64,000 nucleotides of DNA from Thalassotalea sp. HSM 43 (GTDB lineage Bacteria > Pseudomonadota > Gammaproteobacteria > Enterobacterales > Alteromonadaceae), in assembly GCF_004752005.1 (NCBI RefSeq), contig NZ_CP038493.1, positions 3,950,671 to 4,014,670 of the forward strand, read 5' to 3'. The translations under genes and the position numbers were made by a program. The first letter of the stretch is position 1. Each line of letters begins with the position of its first letter. The notes below the pieces were generated by a model. That model was not told where the DNA came from. It saw nothing but the letters and a program-made list of their open reading frames with translations, and did not search any database. Below, in pieces: positions 1-8,229 of the stretch.

Positions 1-464
1 CCGTTAAGCGCCTTTGGCAACATAACTTCAAATTCGATTGGCTTGGTCGTTACTTGACCTTTAACCACGCCTTGTTCGCTATTAACAGCAACATTGACGA
101 TAATAGGCGGTAGCTCATATATACCCGCTTGCATTGGATATAATGTGATCTCTCGGATTTGACTGGCATAGGTTTGGCCATTTTTTCGTACCGAACTGTT
201 GGTAGCCTGCGAGTCTAGCGATAGCTTAACAATACCCGACATTTCAAAGTCTTCGATTGAATTACCGCCGGCAAACCATCTGTCCGTTTGATACTCAATC
301 AATATCGTTACCGCTTGTTTAGCGATAATAGGTTGTTCATTTTTTAGTGTTGCGGTGACAAAAAGCTTTTCTTGCTGCAGCAATTCGTCGATGCTTGTAG
401 CCATAGTTTGCCAGCAACATATACAAAGGCACAAACCAACAAGCCATCGAGACCAGTTATTCAT
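1..464 (-). CDS. batD: BatD-like oxygen tolerance protein, N-terminal part (truncated by window edge)
   Basis: The reading frame opens at an ATG at 464 and runs off the left edge, giving 154 codons. It starts with a signal-peptide-like stretch (positive NNWSRW followed by a Cys-rich hydrophobic run) and then a beta-rich domain with phrases such as VTATLKNEQPI and ITLYPMQAGIYELPPI, as in BatD proteins of the aerotolerance operon. BatD proteins are membrane-anchored with a large periplasmic part. The start overlaps the BatC stop by 8 bp (ATGAATAA), which indicates translational coupling and the last place in the Bat operon. The C-terminal membrane segment cannot be seen. The family call rests on operon position plus the N-terminal sequence. 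Confidence 0.8.
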   Translation of the reverse strand, partial: MNNWSRWLVGLCLCICCWQTMATSIDELLQQEKLFVTATLKNEQPIIAKQAVTILIEYQTDRWFAGGNSIEDFEMSGIVKLSLDSQATNSSVRKNGQTYASQIREITLYPMQAGIYELPPIIVNVAVNSEQGVVKGQVTTKPIEFEVMLPKALN

Positions 465-1257
465 TTTCGGTCTCCTCTGTTTCAGAGCTTGTGCCTGTGC
501 CATTGCTAGTGCTAGGGTCTGCGACTTGTTGGTTAGTTAATTGCGATTGGAATTTATTCGATAAAAAACGAGCAGGATTTTTTTGCACTTGTCTTAACCA
601 CATTTCATTTAGCTTGGCATCATTTAACAATTGCTCAGCAGACATCGTTTCTATTTCCACCTGCCTAGCCTCTTTTTTCTCAGCCCCTTCCGCTCGTTGT
701 GGTTCGTCACCCAACTCTTTTGGTGAATCACCTTCTTCTGGTTGTTGAGATTCCGACATCAAATTAATTGAATCAATAATATCCTGGACGATTTTTAGGT
801 TATGTTGTGCGCCCTGATGCGTTGCCTGTTGTTCTAATATCGCGGTATATACTTGTCGCGCCTCCACATAACGTTGCGCATGTGCCATCGCATTGGCTCG
901 TGCCAACATATCGTCTAGGTCAGTATATTGACTGTATATTATCGCCGCTTTATCAAACTCTTGTGCACCGTATAAACTGTATGCCTGCCAACGGCTGTTA
1001 CTAAATTTACTGGCGGCGAGCTGATATTGTTTAAATTGAAACAATAACTGACCTTGTTGATCCCGGGTTAACCACCAACTGCTAAATTGATGAGGATTGA
1101 ACGCCGCATAAACCAGCACTAGCGCAAGAGTTAACCAAGCCAACTTGTTACGCTGAGAACGTACACGACGCAGCAAAGCATGTCGCTTGCACCAGTTATC
1201 TGCGAGGCCGAGCATCGATTCAATATAATCGGTTAGTTTGAGTAACTGGTTTACCAT
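457..1257 (-). CDS. batC: BatC-like TPR protein
   Basis: This is a membrane-anchored protein of about 266 residues. A hydrophobic segment (LAWLTLALVLVYAAF, about residues 39-53) is followed by TPR-like helices (FKQYQLAASKF, AQEFDKAAIIY, AQRYVEARQVY) and an acidic, low-complexity tail rich in Glu, Gln and Ser. That order (helix, TPR, charged tail) is typical of the TPR member of Bat operons. I chose the ATG at 1257 because it overlaps the upstream VWA gene stop (ATGGTAA), as at the other joints of this operon; an in-frame TTG at 1284 is the alternative. Its partners are probably the two VWA proteins and BatD. Confidence 0.82.
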   Translation of the reverse strand: MVNQLLKLTDYIESMLGLADNWCKRHALLRRVRSQRNKLAWLTLALVLVYAAFNPHQFSSWWLTRDQQGQLLFQFKQYQLAASKFSNSRWQAYSLYGAQEFDKAAIIYSQYTDLDDMLARANAMAHAQRYVEARQVYTAILEQQATHQGAQHNLKIVQDIIDSINLMSESQQPEEGDSPKELGDEPQRAEGAEKKEARQVEIETMSAEQLLNDAKLNEMWLRQVQKNPARFLSNKFQSQLTNQQVADPSTSNGTGTSSETEETENE

Positions 1258-2228
1258 TGCAATGTCCAGCCTCGTCGAAACCAAAGCAAGTACACAAAGG
1301 CAACAATAAACACTAAAGGATAGCCCGAGTCATACCAAGGCGTGGTTTGATCATCGACAATAACCAAATTGTTATTAATATAACCATTGACTTGTTTGAT
1401 GTCGGACTGATCATGACTCATCATCATTAACCTAGCGCCTTTGGCAGACGATAATTGCTGTAATTGTTCAAGCTGCATGGGTATTAAACTTGAGCCACTT
1501 TCAACATTGTCTATTTTACTGGCATCCCCAATCGCCCAGACAATCAGTTGATGCGAATTGCTGCTAAAGAAATCCGCAAATGCGGTCGTTGCTTGCTCGT
1601 TTGCACCATCACCGATAAGTAAAATAGTCCCCGGAACGCCGGTTGGTCCGAGTAATGCTTTAGCTAAGGGCAAAATTTGCTGTGGTGCCTTGCCAGTAAC
1701 GGGCATCATGTTTGTGTCGAGCGCATCAAGAAAATGCGAAATCATATCTTTGTCATTGGTTACCGGCATAACAATATGAGCGCTGCCTGAATAGGCGATT
1801 AATGCCGTATTACTATCGCCTCTTAGCGCTAATAGTTCACTGATCTTTTGTTTGGCTCTGACTAACCTGCTCGGTTGTACGTCACTTTGTTGCATGGTTT
1901 CGGACACGTCGATGGCAATGACTAATGCCGATTTATCTTCGGTAAAGGGTGATGGCTGCTGAGTCCAACTTGGTCCCGCCAGAATTATGGTAATGATCAC
2001 CGCGACCAACCACGACGCGCGTTGAGGAGAAAACCAACGCTGATTATTACCGGCAACCGTTAAATGCTCTAAGATTTGCGTCGACATCAAACCGCGCCAA
2101 GCACCGAGACTGTCGTCACGTTGATACAAACTGTGCATCACCCAAAATATTGGCAACAGTAACAATAGCCATAATGGACGTAAAAAATGAAAATACTGTA
2201 AGCGCAGCAGTTCAGCGTAGAGATCCAT
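1251..2228 (-). CDS. batB: BatB-like VWA-domain membrane protein
   Basis: The 325-residue protein has an N-terminal hydrophobic segment (LWLLLLLPIFWVM), a second one near residues 70-85, a von Willebrand factor A domain and a C-terminal membrane segment (YPLVFIVAFVYLLWF). The MIDAS metal site starts with ALVIAIDVSET, so the usual DxSxS is DxSxT here; the second loop reads LLIGDGANE. It starts 1 bp after the BatA stop. BatA and BatB are paralogous VWA proteins thought to form a periplasmic or membrane complex, with MoxR as the associated ATPase. The paralogue assignment follows gene order. Confidence 0.85.
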   Translation of the reverse strand: MDLYAELLRLQYFHFLRPLWLLLLLPIFWVMHSLYQRDDSLGAWRGLMSTQILEHLTVAGNNQRWFSPQRASWLVAVIITIILAGPSWTQQPSPFTEDKSALVIAIDVSETMQQSDVQPSRLVRAKQKISELLALRGDSNTALIAYSGSAHIVMPVTNDKDMISHFLDALDTNMMPVTGKAPQQILPLAKALLGPTGVPGTILLIGDGANEQATTAFADFFSSNSHQLIVWAIGDASKIDNVESGSSLIPMQLEQLQQLSSAKGARLMMMSHDQSDIKQVNGYINNNLVIVDDQTTPWYDSGYPLVFIVAFVYLLWFRRGWTLQW

Positions 2229-2229
2229 A

Positions 2230-3228
2230 TTAACTGACCTCCTTATTGACCACTTGCGTCCGTTTTATTCTGAACGCAACCACCGACAAGGACAACAGAT
2301 ATACTATGGCCAGTAATGCGATGGGGTAAAAATGTACGCTTCGGCGTGGACGATAAGATAAGGAATCAAATAACTGCGGTTCGAGCTCGTCAATTTGTTG
2401 ATATACCTGCTCAAGTTCAGCGCGATTTAGGGCTTGATAGCTTTTACCACCCGTAATGTCAGCTACGTTGTTGATGACGTCCATATCAACTTTTTCTTCA
2501 CCGACGGCACTTGGGTCGCCTATTGCAATGGCGTATATTTTTATATTGTAGGCCGCTGCGACTTTAGCGGCATCGACAGGTGGCACCTTGGAACCGTTAT
2601 CATTGCCATCGGTCAACGCGATCAGCACGCGATTTTCGGTAGCAGAGTTTTCAAACACCGAAATTGCCAAACCTATGGCGTCGCCAAACGCCGTGCTTGG
2701 CCCAGCCATACCGATATCTGACTCATTGAGTAGGGTCATCCAGGTATCTATATCATCGGTAAACGGCGCTTGAAGATAAGGCGCATCGCCAAATAAGATC
2801 AAGCCTAAACGATCACCCTCTCTATTTTGAACAAATTCCTGTAAGACCCGTTTTACCGCCGCAAGCCTATTGACCGTTTGTTGTTGCTCATTAGTGAAAT
2901 CTTCTACCGACATAGACCCCGATAAATCGACGGCTATCATTAAATCTCGTGCGGATTTTTCCTGAGTTATCGGCGCGCCGATGATTTCAGGTTTGGCCAT
3001 GGCAACCACCAAACAAAGCCAGGTTAATGCGACGATAATACGTTGTAAGACTTTGCGTGAGATGATGACCGCGCCAGTTTGTGGTGTTTCGCCGGTAACA
3101 TCAACCAGTCGCACAAAATAGGGAATTTGCACCGAATGTTTGCGCTCTTTATGCGCCGGCGCTAACCAGAAAATCACTACCGGAATCACCAGCAAGACAA
3201 ACGCCCATGGGTACGCAAATTCAAGCAT
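2230..3228 (-). CDS. batA: BatA-like VWA-domain membrane protein
   Basis: Two N-terminal hydrophobic segments (AYPWAFVLLVIPVVIFWL and IIVALTWLCLVVAMA) precede a VWA domain with a canonical MIDAS (IAVDLSGSMS) and an ALTDGNDNGS loop; a C-terminal segment (FYPIALLAIVYLLSLSVVAF) closes the protein at 332 residues, the normal family length. I chose the ATG at 3228 (MLEFAYPW), which overlaps the preceding stop by 8 bp and has GGA upstream; an ATG at 3240 (MDNIMLEF) is also possible. The open frame continues upstream to 3402 but lies inside the DUF4381 gene there. Confidence 0.87.
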   Translation of the reverse strand: MLEFAYPWAFVLLVIPVVIFWLAPAHKERKHSVQIPYFVRLVDVTGETPQTGAVIISRKVLQRIIVALTWLCLVVAMAKPEIIGAPITQEKSARDLMIAVDLSGSMSVEDFTNEQQQTVNRLAAVKRVLQEFVQNREGDRLGLILFGDAPYLQAPFTDDIDTWMTLLNESDIGMAGPSTAFGDAIGLAISVFENSATENRVLIALTDGNDNGSKVPPVDAAKVAAAYNIKIYAIAIGDPSAVGEEKVDMDVINNVADITGGKSYQALNRAELEQVYQQIDELEPQLFDSLSYRPRRSVHFYPIALLAIVYLLSLSVVAFRIKRTQVVNKEVS

Positions 3229-3694
3229 GATGTTGTCCATGATTGGCGATCCAATGCTCGGTTTGCGCCAGCAAGGTTTGCATTTGCTGCTCACTAATAT
3301 CGAGACTTGGCGCGTGCGCGAGTTGGCGCAATAAATGCGGACAAGTTTGTTTAAAACGACTGTTTTGGCAATGTTTATCAAGCCACACTTCCCACTCATC
3401 ATCTTTGATGTTGTTTACTTCTACTCGAGAAAAGTGATGTAGCGCTGCGGTTTTGATTAATGCGGGGATTTGCCGATACCCTATCGCCACGTTATCCGCT
3501 TGATATGTTGGCAATTGCTCAATCCACGCTAAGGCATCCCGTCGATAGGCATTGCGCTTATAGTCGATAAGTTTACGGTAAGCGGCTCTGCTCAAAAAAA
3601 GCAACAATAATAGTGCCACGGCAAGCCAACCGGGCGTTTGCGGTAACCAACTAATCGCCTCAGGGGATGATGTTTCGACAAGCTCTTTAAGCAT
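3221..3694 (-). CDS. DUF4381 family membrane protein
   Basis: This small protein of about 157 residues has one membrane helix (GWLAVALLLLLFLSRAAY) preceded by the family signature region ISWLPQTPGW, and a helical cytoplasmic part with HFSRVEV and WEVWLDKH. DUF4381 genes sit between the DUF58 and VWA genes in many gammaproteobacterial MoxR operons, as here. The biochemical role is unknown. The start is uncertain: ATG 3694 has GGGG about 8 bases upstream; a TTG at 3727, two bases after the DUF58 stop, has GGGGGA in front and would add DAPWGNY, which may be conserved. Confidence 0.78.
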   Translation of the reverse strand: MLKELVETSSPEAISWLPQTPGWLAVALLLLLFLSRAAYRKLIDYKRNAYRRDALAWIEQLPTYQADNVAIGYRQIPALIKTAALHHFSRVEVNNIKDDEWEVWLDKHCQNSRFKQTCPHLLRQLAHAPSLDISEQQMQTLLAQTEHWIANHGQHHA

Positions 3695-3728
3695 GTAATT
3701 GCCCCACGGGGCATCAAAACTGGTCAAG

Positions 3729-4670
3729 TTATTGTCCCCCGAGTGCCTTATACAATTGCTTTTCAGCGGGTTGCAAGGTGTCAATCGAAATCAAAGGAAT
3801 GCGGTATTTGCGCGCGAACAGACTGTAAGCATTCAGTTGTTGTTGCAAACTCGCTTTGTATTTATGTTGTATCTGTTTATCCATGCTGGAAAACTGTATT
3901 TGTTTTTCGCCATCACTGACCACCATTTGCGACATACTAGGTAATTGTTGCTCTAAGTGGTCACTGATATGGCAATAGATGATTTCGTTATGCTGGCGTA
4001 TGGATTTAACCCGTCTTTCTGCACTGTCGCTCCAACCGTAGCCGTCGCCGATAAAAACCACCAGTGCATTTTGACCACAGACTTGACTGAGTTTCGCTAA
4101 CATGTGATCAAATGATTGCTGAGGTTCGACTCTGGACTTACCGACTTTAAGTTCGTTATTGCGTTTCACCACGCTAGATAACAAATTAACCACGTGCGCT
4201 CTTCCCCGTTTAGCGGGAATAAAACTTTGCTTATTGTCGTTATAAACAATGGCACCAACACGATCTCCAGAATCAACCACACGCCAGGCAAACAACGCAG
4301 CTATTTCTGCCGCTATTACCGATTTCATTTTTCCAGTACTACCAAAAAACATCGAACTGCGTTGGTCAATTGCCAAATAGACATTACGTTCGCGTTCTTC
4401 GGTATAAACTTTTATGTGCGGCTTGCCGGTACGACGAGTGACTTTCCAATCCATAGAGCGAATATCATCTCCTGGCCGATAATGCCGTAGCTCTTCAAAA
4501 TTTAAGCCTCTACCGCGCAATTTTGAGGCATTGTGACCAGCTAAGACGCTGTTGACCGGTTGCTGTGGTAGCAACGAGAAGCCTTTGGCGAGGTATTGCA
4601 TTCGCCGCAATTGCTCAATGCTGGTATAGATGTTTTCTTCTGCAATCGATTGCGGGATTTTAGAAGTCAC
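3729..4670 (-). CDS. DUF58 domain-containing protein
   Basis: The 313-residue soluble protein carries the DUF58 hallmark: GRGLNFEELRHYRPGDD followed by IRSMDWKVTRRTGKPHIKVY, then a VWA-like fold (LAIDQRSSMFFG, VVFIGDGYGW). DUF58 proteins are co-transcribed with MoxR AAA+ ATPases and VWA proteins, and probably act as an adaptor in that complex. The start is GTG at 4670 with AGAGG nine bases upstream; it lies 11 bp after the moxR stop. It is the second gene of the operon. Confidence 0.88.
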   Translation of the reverse strand: MTSKIPQSIAEENIYTSIEQLRRMQYLAKGFSLLPQQPVNSVLAGHNASKLRGRGLNFEELRHYRPGDDIRSMDWKVTRRTGKPHIKVYTEERERNVYLAIDQRSSMFFGSTGKMKSVIAAEIAALFAWRVVDSGDRVGAIVYNDNKQSFIPAKRGRAHVVNLLSSVVKRNNELKVGKSRVEPQQSFDHMLAKLSQVCGQNALVVFIGDGYGWSDSAERRVKSIRQHNEIIYCHISDHLEQQLPSMSQMVVSDGEKQIQFSSMDKQIQHKYKASLQQQLNAYSLFARKYRIPLISIDTLQPAEKQLYKALGGQ

Positions 4671-4681
4671 GGTAATAACCT

Positions 4682-5650
4682 CTAGGCAACAGACACTTGA
4701 TTAAGGATTTCATCGATCACCTTGTCGGCGCTGATGCCATCGGCCATGGCGTCGTAACTTAAACTCAAGCGATGACGTAAAACAGAATGGACGATACTGC
4801 GCACATCATCGGGGTCAACAAACTCTTTGCCTTTTAACCATGCATGGGCCCTTGCCGCTTTATCTAAGGCAATACTGGCGCGAGGACTGGAGCCGACTTG
4901 GATCCAACTGGCTAATGGTGAGTCTTGATAGCGTTGCGGTTTTCTTGTCGCCATAATAATGGCTACGATATAATCGACCATGGCATCGCTCATGTGAATG
5001 TTATGGATTTGTTCTCTGGCTTTAAATATATGCTCGGGGTTTATGGTGGTTGCTGTATCGTTGGTGCTGCTTTCTTCTGAACGAACCAGCTTAATAATTT
5101 GCGCCTCGGCTTCGTCATCAGGGTATTCGAGATTGATCTTCATGATGAAGCGATCCATTTGCGCTTCCGGCAACGGATAGGTACCTTCTTGCTCTATCGG
5201 GTTTTGTGTGGCTAATACCATAAACAAGTCAGGTAATTTATAGGTCTTACCTGCCACCGTAATTTGTCTTTCCTCCATGGCTTCTAACAAGGCTGCTTGC
5301 ACTTTTGCAGGTGAGCGGTTTATTTCATCCGCTAACAATAAGTTATTGAATACCGGCCCTTTCTGAAAGGTCAAAACCGGTTTGCCATCCACTTCTTGAT
5401 ATACTTCAGTACCGGTCACATCAGACGGCAATAAATCAGGGGTAAATTGTACCCGCCCTAATGTTACCGTTAAGGTATTGGCGAGGCTTTTAATAGAGCG
5501 CGTTTTCGCTGTACCCGGTAATCCCTCTAATAAGACATTACCATTGGTTAATAATGCTAATAGTAATGCGTCAACTACATGTTCTTGACCAATAACGGAC
5601 TGCTGAATTTGTCGCTTAAGCTCTAGTATCGCTTGGTAACTGTCTGACAT
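4682..5650 (-). CDS. moxR: MoxR family AAA+ ATPase
   Basis: The 322-residue AAA+ ATPase shows Walker A GLPGTAKT, Walker B LLADEINR, the MoxR signature PAKVQAALLEAMEERQIT, sensor region ATQNPIEQEGTYPLPEAQMDRF and sensor 2 GSSPRASI. MoxR proteins act as chaperones that assemble or activate VWA-domain partners, here BatA and BatB. This is the first gene of the seven-gene operon. ATG at 5650 has GAGG eight bases upstream. No clear promoter motif stands out in the 200 bp in front, which contains a hairpin (5712-5740). Confidence 0.93.
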   Translation of the reverse strand: MSDSYQAILELKRQIQQSVIGQEHVVDALLLALLTNGNVLLEGLPGTAKTRSIKSLANTLTVTLGRVQFTPDLLPSDVTGTEVYQEVDGKPVLTFQKGPVFNNLLLADEINRSPAKVQAALLEAMEERQITVAGKTYKLPDLFMVLATQNPIEQEGTYPLPEAQMDRFIMKINLEYPDDEAEAQIIKLVRSEESSTNDTATTINPEHIFKAREQIHNIHMSDAMVDYIVAIIMATRKPQRYQDSPLASWIQVGSSPRASIALDKAARAHAWLKGKEFVDPDDVRSIVHSVLRHRLSLSYDAMADGISADKVIDEILNQVSVA

Positions 5651-5711
5651 GAAAGGGCCTCATTCTTGTTAGAGTTCAACATAACGTATCGCCTGTGATG
5701 GATAGCAAACT

Positions 5712-5740
5712 GTTGTAGCCGTCATTTACGACGTTACAAC
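5712..5740. repeat. Imperfect inverted repeat upstream of moxR
   Basis: GTTGTA-GC-CGTC and GACG-T-TACAAC pair around a short loop, giving a stem of about ten base pairs with one bulge. It lies between the cytochrome gene and moxR, both on the minus strand. No T-run follows on either side, so it is a poor terminator; it could be an operator or a 3' mRNA stabiliser. Confidence 0.35.
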
Positions 5741-5850
5741 ACTATTAAGAATAGATAGATAATAGACAAAGCAAGGCTGAGTTCGCTAAAAAAACATAAA
5801 TACGTTCAAAAATTGCGTTTTTATAAAGAGTTTTATGCGATTAAATGGTG

Positions 5851-8103
5851 TTACTGCGCATTCAGTCTTTGCTGTAATTGCTCAATAACTTGTTGTGGCG
5901 CGTATTGCGCTAGCTCTTCAATACATTGCCCGGCAGCAAATGCTTTGTAACGAATTTGCATATCGCACAACGCATACAGATGCTCTGGATTGCGACTGTT
6001 TAAAAACGCTTGCCGCAGCATGTTCTGTGCACGTTTGATGTCGGTTTGCTCCAAACTTAAACCATATACGTACAGGTATTGACCATTGTTAGGTTCTCGT
6101 TCGACCGCCATTTGAAAATATTGATTGGCTTTGGCTTTTTGTTGCGCTCGTATATTGGCCAGTCCAAGGTTATAGGGTATCTCAGCATTGCGTGGCACCG
6201 CTGCAAGCCCTTGCTCTAACACCTCTATCGACTTTTGATGTGCGCCATTTGGATTTTGGCGACGATATAATTCAGCTAAGTTAATGTAGGATCCGGCAAA
6301 AACAGGTTCTTGCTTAATGCCCGCCAAAAACATCTGCTCAGACTTTTCCATATCGCCTTGATAACTATATACGGTGCCCAAATTTGAATAAGCAAAACCG
6401 CGATCACGATTATATTCTTGCAGGGTAATGTAGTCATCAAGTGCTGGGGTCATTTGTTGTCGTTGATCATTGGATAATTGCGACCAAAAACGTACCAAAC
6501 TGTAGGCGGCTTCAGCGCGCACTGCTAGTACCTTGTCGTCTAATAATGGCGCAATGATTCGCCACAGCTTATTTAACTCAAGTCCAGCGGCACCGCGAAT
6601 GGCACCAAACCGAATGTTACTATCCGGATCTTTTACCCCTCGCGCAATGGCTATCATGGTATTGGTATTATTAAAGGCTGCCATACGCTCGAGTGCGGAG
6701 GCACGAATGATGTTGGCATTTTGTTTATTTTGCGACACATGAGACAAGGCATCTGCCGCTTGCGGCATGCCTACATCCGCGGCAGCAAATACCGGGGCAA
6801 AGTGGCGTTCACTGGTGATGGCAGAATTGGGGTACCAATTATTGACCTGCTCTAACGACCATTGACTGTTTTTATCGTCATGACAACCAAGACAGGTATC
6901 TTTGACGCCGAGGTTTACGGCAAAGTCTGGTCTTGGGATGTGCCAACCGTGATCCCGTCTGGGGTCGATTTGCATATAGGTGGTCTCTGCCATGTGGCAA
7001 TTTACACACTGGCTACCAGCGCTGTCCTCAGGGTGTTTGTGATGCGCGGTATCATTGTATGTTTGAGATTCATGACACTGCAGACATACAACGTCTTGCG
7101 GCATTATCAGCTTAGCGCTATGGGGATCGTGACAATTACTGCACACCACACCTTTTGCACTCATCTTACTTTGTAAAAATGAACCATAGACATAGTTTTC
7201 ATCATATATCTGCCCATCAGGGTAATATAACGCAGCGTTAATTAAACTTAGGATATAACGTTGCCCCAGCTCTTTATTACTAACATGGTCTTCACCGCTG
7301 ATTTGTACATGACGACTATGACATTGCGCGCAAACTAGGGTTTGTTGTGTTTCATTAATCGATTTTGGTTGTAAGGTGCTAACGTTATCCTGTTTTATCC
7401 ACTCACTTACCGATTTGACAACCGTGCGATCAAAGCCTTTTAATGGCGTATTTTTATCTCGCGTTTTGCTCCAGGTAATATGTTCGCTAGCTGGACCGTG
7501 GCAGGCTTCACAACCAACGTTTATTTCATCGAATGTGGTGTTATAGGTATTTGTTTTTGCGTCAAAGTTCTTTTTTACATTGGTTGAGTGGCAATCGGCA
7601 CACATGTAATTCCAATTTTGCCCGGTATTGGTCCAAAAAAACTCTTCTCGATGATCGGTAAATTGTGGATATAGGTGAAACCAACGTTGACCGCCGGCAG
7701 ATTTGTCTCTTGCATCCCATGCAAATGGAATGAGTTGTACCCGGCCATCGTCAAATTCAACCATGTATTGCTGTAATGGGTGAATGCCAAAGGTGTATTT
7801 GATCTGATAGTCGTGAAACTTACCATCCGCGCCTTCGATATGAACCCAATATTGCTGCTCACGTTTGAAGAAGCGATTTTCCTTGCCATTAAAGCGTAGC
7901 GTGGCATCGTTAAAATCACCCAGCACCGCATCGGGTTTGGCATGGCGCATGGCAAGATCATGATGAGACCCTTTCCAGGCTTTGGTTTGCTGTTCATGAC
8001 AGGTTGCACATTGCTGGGTGCCAACGTAGTCGGCAGCCTGAGTAGCTGGTGATAAAAACAACCACAAGGCACATAAACTATGCGCCACACTTCTACCCGT
8101 CAT
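5851..8103 (-). CDS. Secreted octaheme c-type cytochrome with HEAT and TPR repeats
   Basis: The protein of about 750 residues has a signal peptide (MTGRSVAHSL... up to TQA/ADY) and eight CxxCH haem-binding motifs: CATCH, CADCH, CEACH, CAQCH, CSNCH, CLQCH, CVNCH and CLGCH, near residues 32, 170, 200, 260, 325, 343, 366 and 406. The spacing and GPASEH segment resemble the cytochrome c554/NrfA-like multihaem fold. From about residue 470 there are HEAT-like helices (DSNIRFGAIRGAAGL, VLAVRAEAAYSLVRFW), then TPR repeats to the C-terminus (AYSNLGTVYSYQGDMEKSEQMF). Probably periplasmic electron transfer with a protein-binding tail; substrate unknown. ATG 8103 was preferred over 8109 because GGAG is 10 rather than 4 bases away. 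Confidence 0.85.
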   Translation of the reverse strand: MTGRSVAHSLCALWLFLSPATQAADYVGTQQCATCHEQQTKAWKGSHHDLAMRHAKPDAVLGDFNDATLRFNGKENRFFKREQQYWVHIEGADGKFHDYQIKYTFGIHPLQQYMVEFDDGRVQLIPFAWDARDKSAGGQRWFHLYPQFTDHREEFFWTNTGQNWNYMCADCHSTNVKKNFDAKTNTYNTTFDEINVGCEACHGPASEHITWSKTRDKNTPLKGFDRTVVKSVSEWIKQDNVSTLQPKSINETQQTLVCAQCHSRHVQISGEDHVSNKELGQRYILSLINAALYYPDGQIYDENYVYGSFLQSKMSAKGVVCSNCHDPHSAKLIMPQDVVCLQCHESQTYNDTAHHKHPEDSAGSQCVNCHMAETTYMQIDPRRDHGWHIPRPDFAVNLGVKDTCLGCHDDKNSQWSLEQVNNWYPNSAITSERHFAPVFAAADVGMPQAADALSHVSQNKQNANIIRASALERMAAFNNTNTMIAIARGVKDPDSNIRFGAIRGAAGLELNKLWRIIAPLLDDKVLAVRAEAAYSLVRFWSQLSNDQRQQMTPALDDYITLQEYNRDRGFAYSNLGTVYSYQGDMEKSEQMFLAGIKQEPVFAGSYINLAELYRRQNPNGAHQKSIEVLEQGLAAVPRNAEIPYNLGLANIRAQQKAKANQYFQMAVEREPNNGQYLYVYGLSLEQTDIKRAQNMLRQAFLNSRNPEHLYALCDMQIRYKAFAAGQCIEELAQYAPQQVIEQLQQRLNAQ

Positions 8104-8133
8104 ATACATAGCACTCCAGTGAACATCATTGGT

Positions 8134-8187
8134 TCGAGAAACTACACACTTCTCGATTTATTTTAATAAGATACGCTAACTATCTTA
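8134..8187. promoter_or_regulatory. Two inverted repeats in the leader of the octaheme cytochrome gene
   Basis: One repeat is TCGAGAA-N9-TTCTCGA (8134-8156), the other TAAGATA-N7-TATCTTA (8167-8187). On the minus strand a TATAAA element lies just upstream, near 8195. Both repeats could be operators or leader hairpins of the cytochrome gene. No regulator is identified. Confidence 0.35.
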
Positions 8188-8229
8188 ATTTTATACCATT
8201 TTTAAACAATCAGGAAAATCTCCAAGCCG

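Noticed and set aside
7575..8090. Long minus-strand ORF of 171 codons
   Set aside because: It overlaps the octaheme cytochrome gene in another frame and has no domain-like sequence; the cytochrome frame has eight haem motifs.
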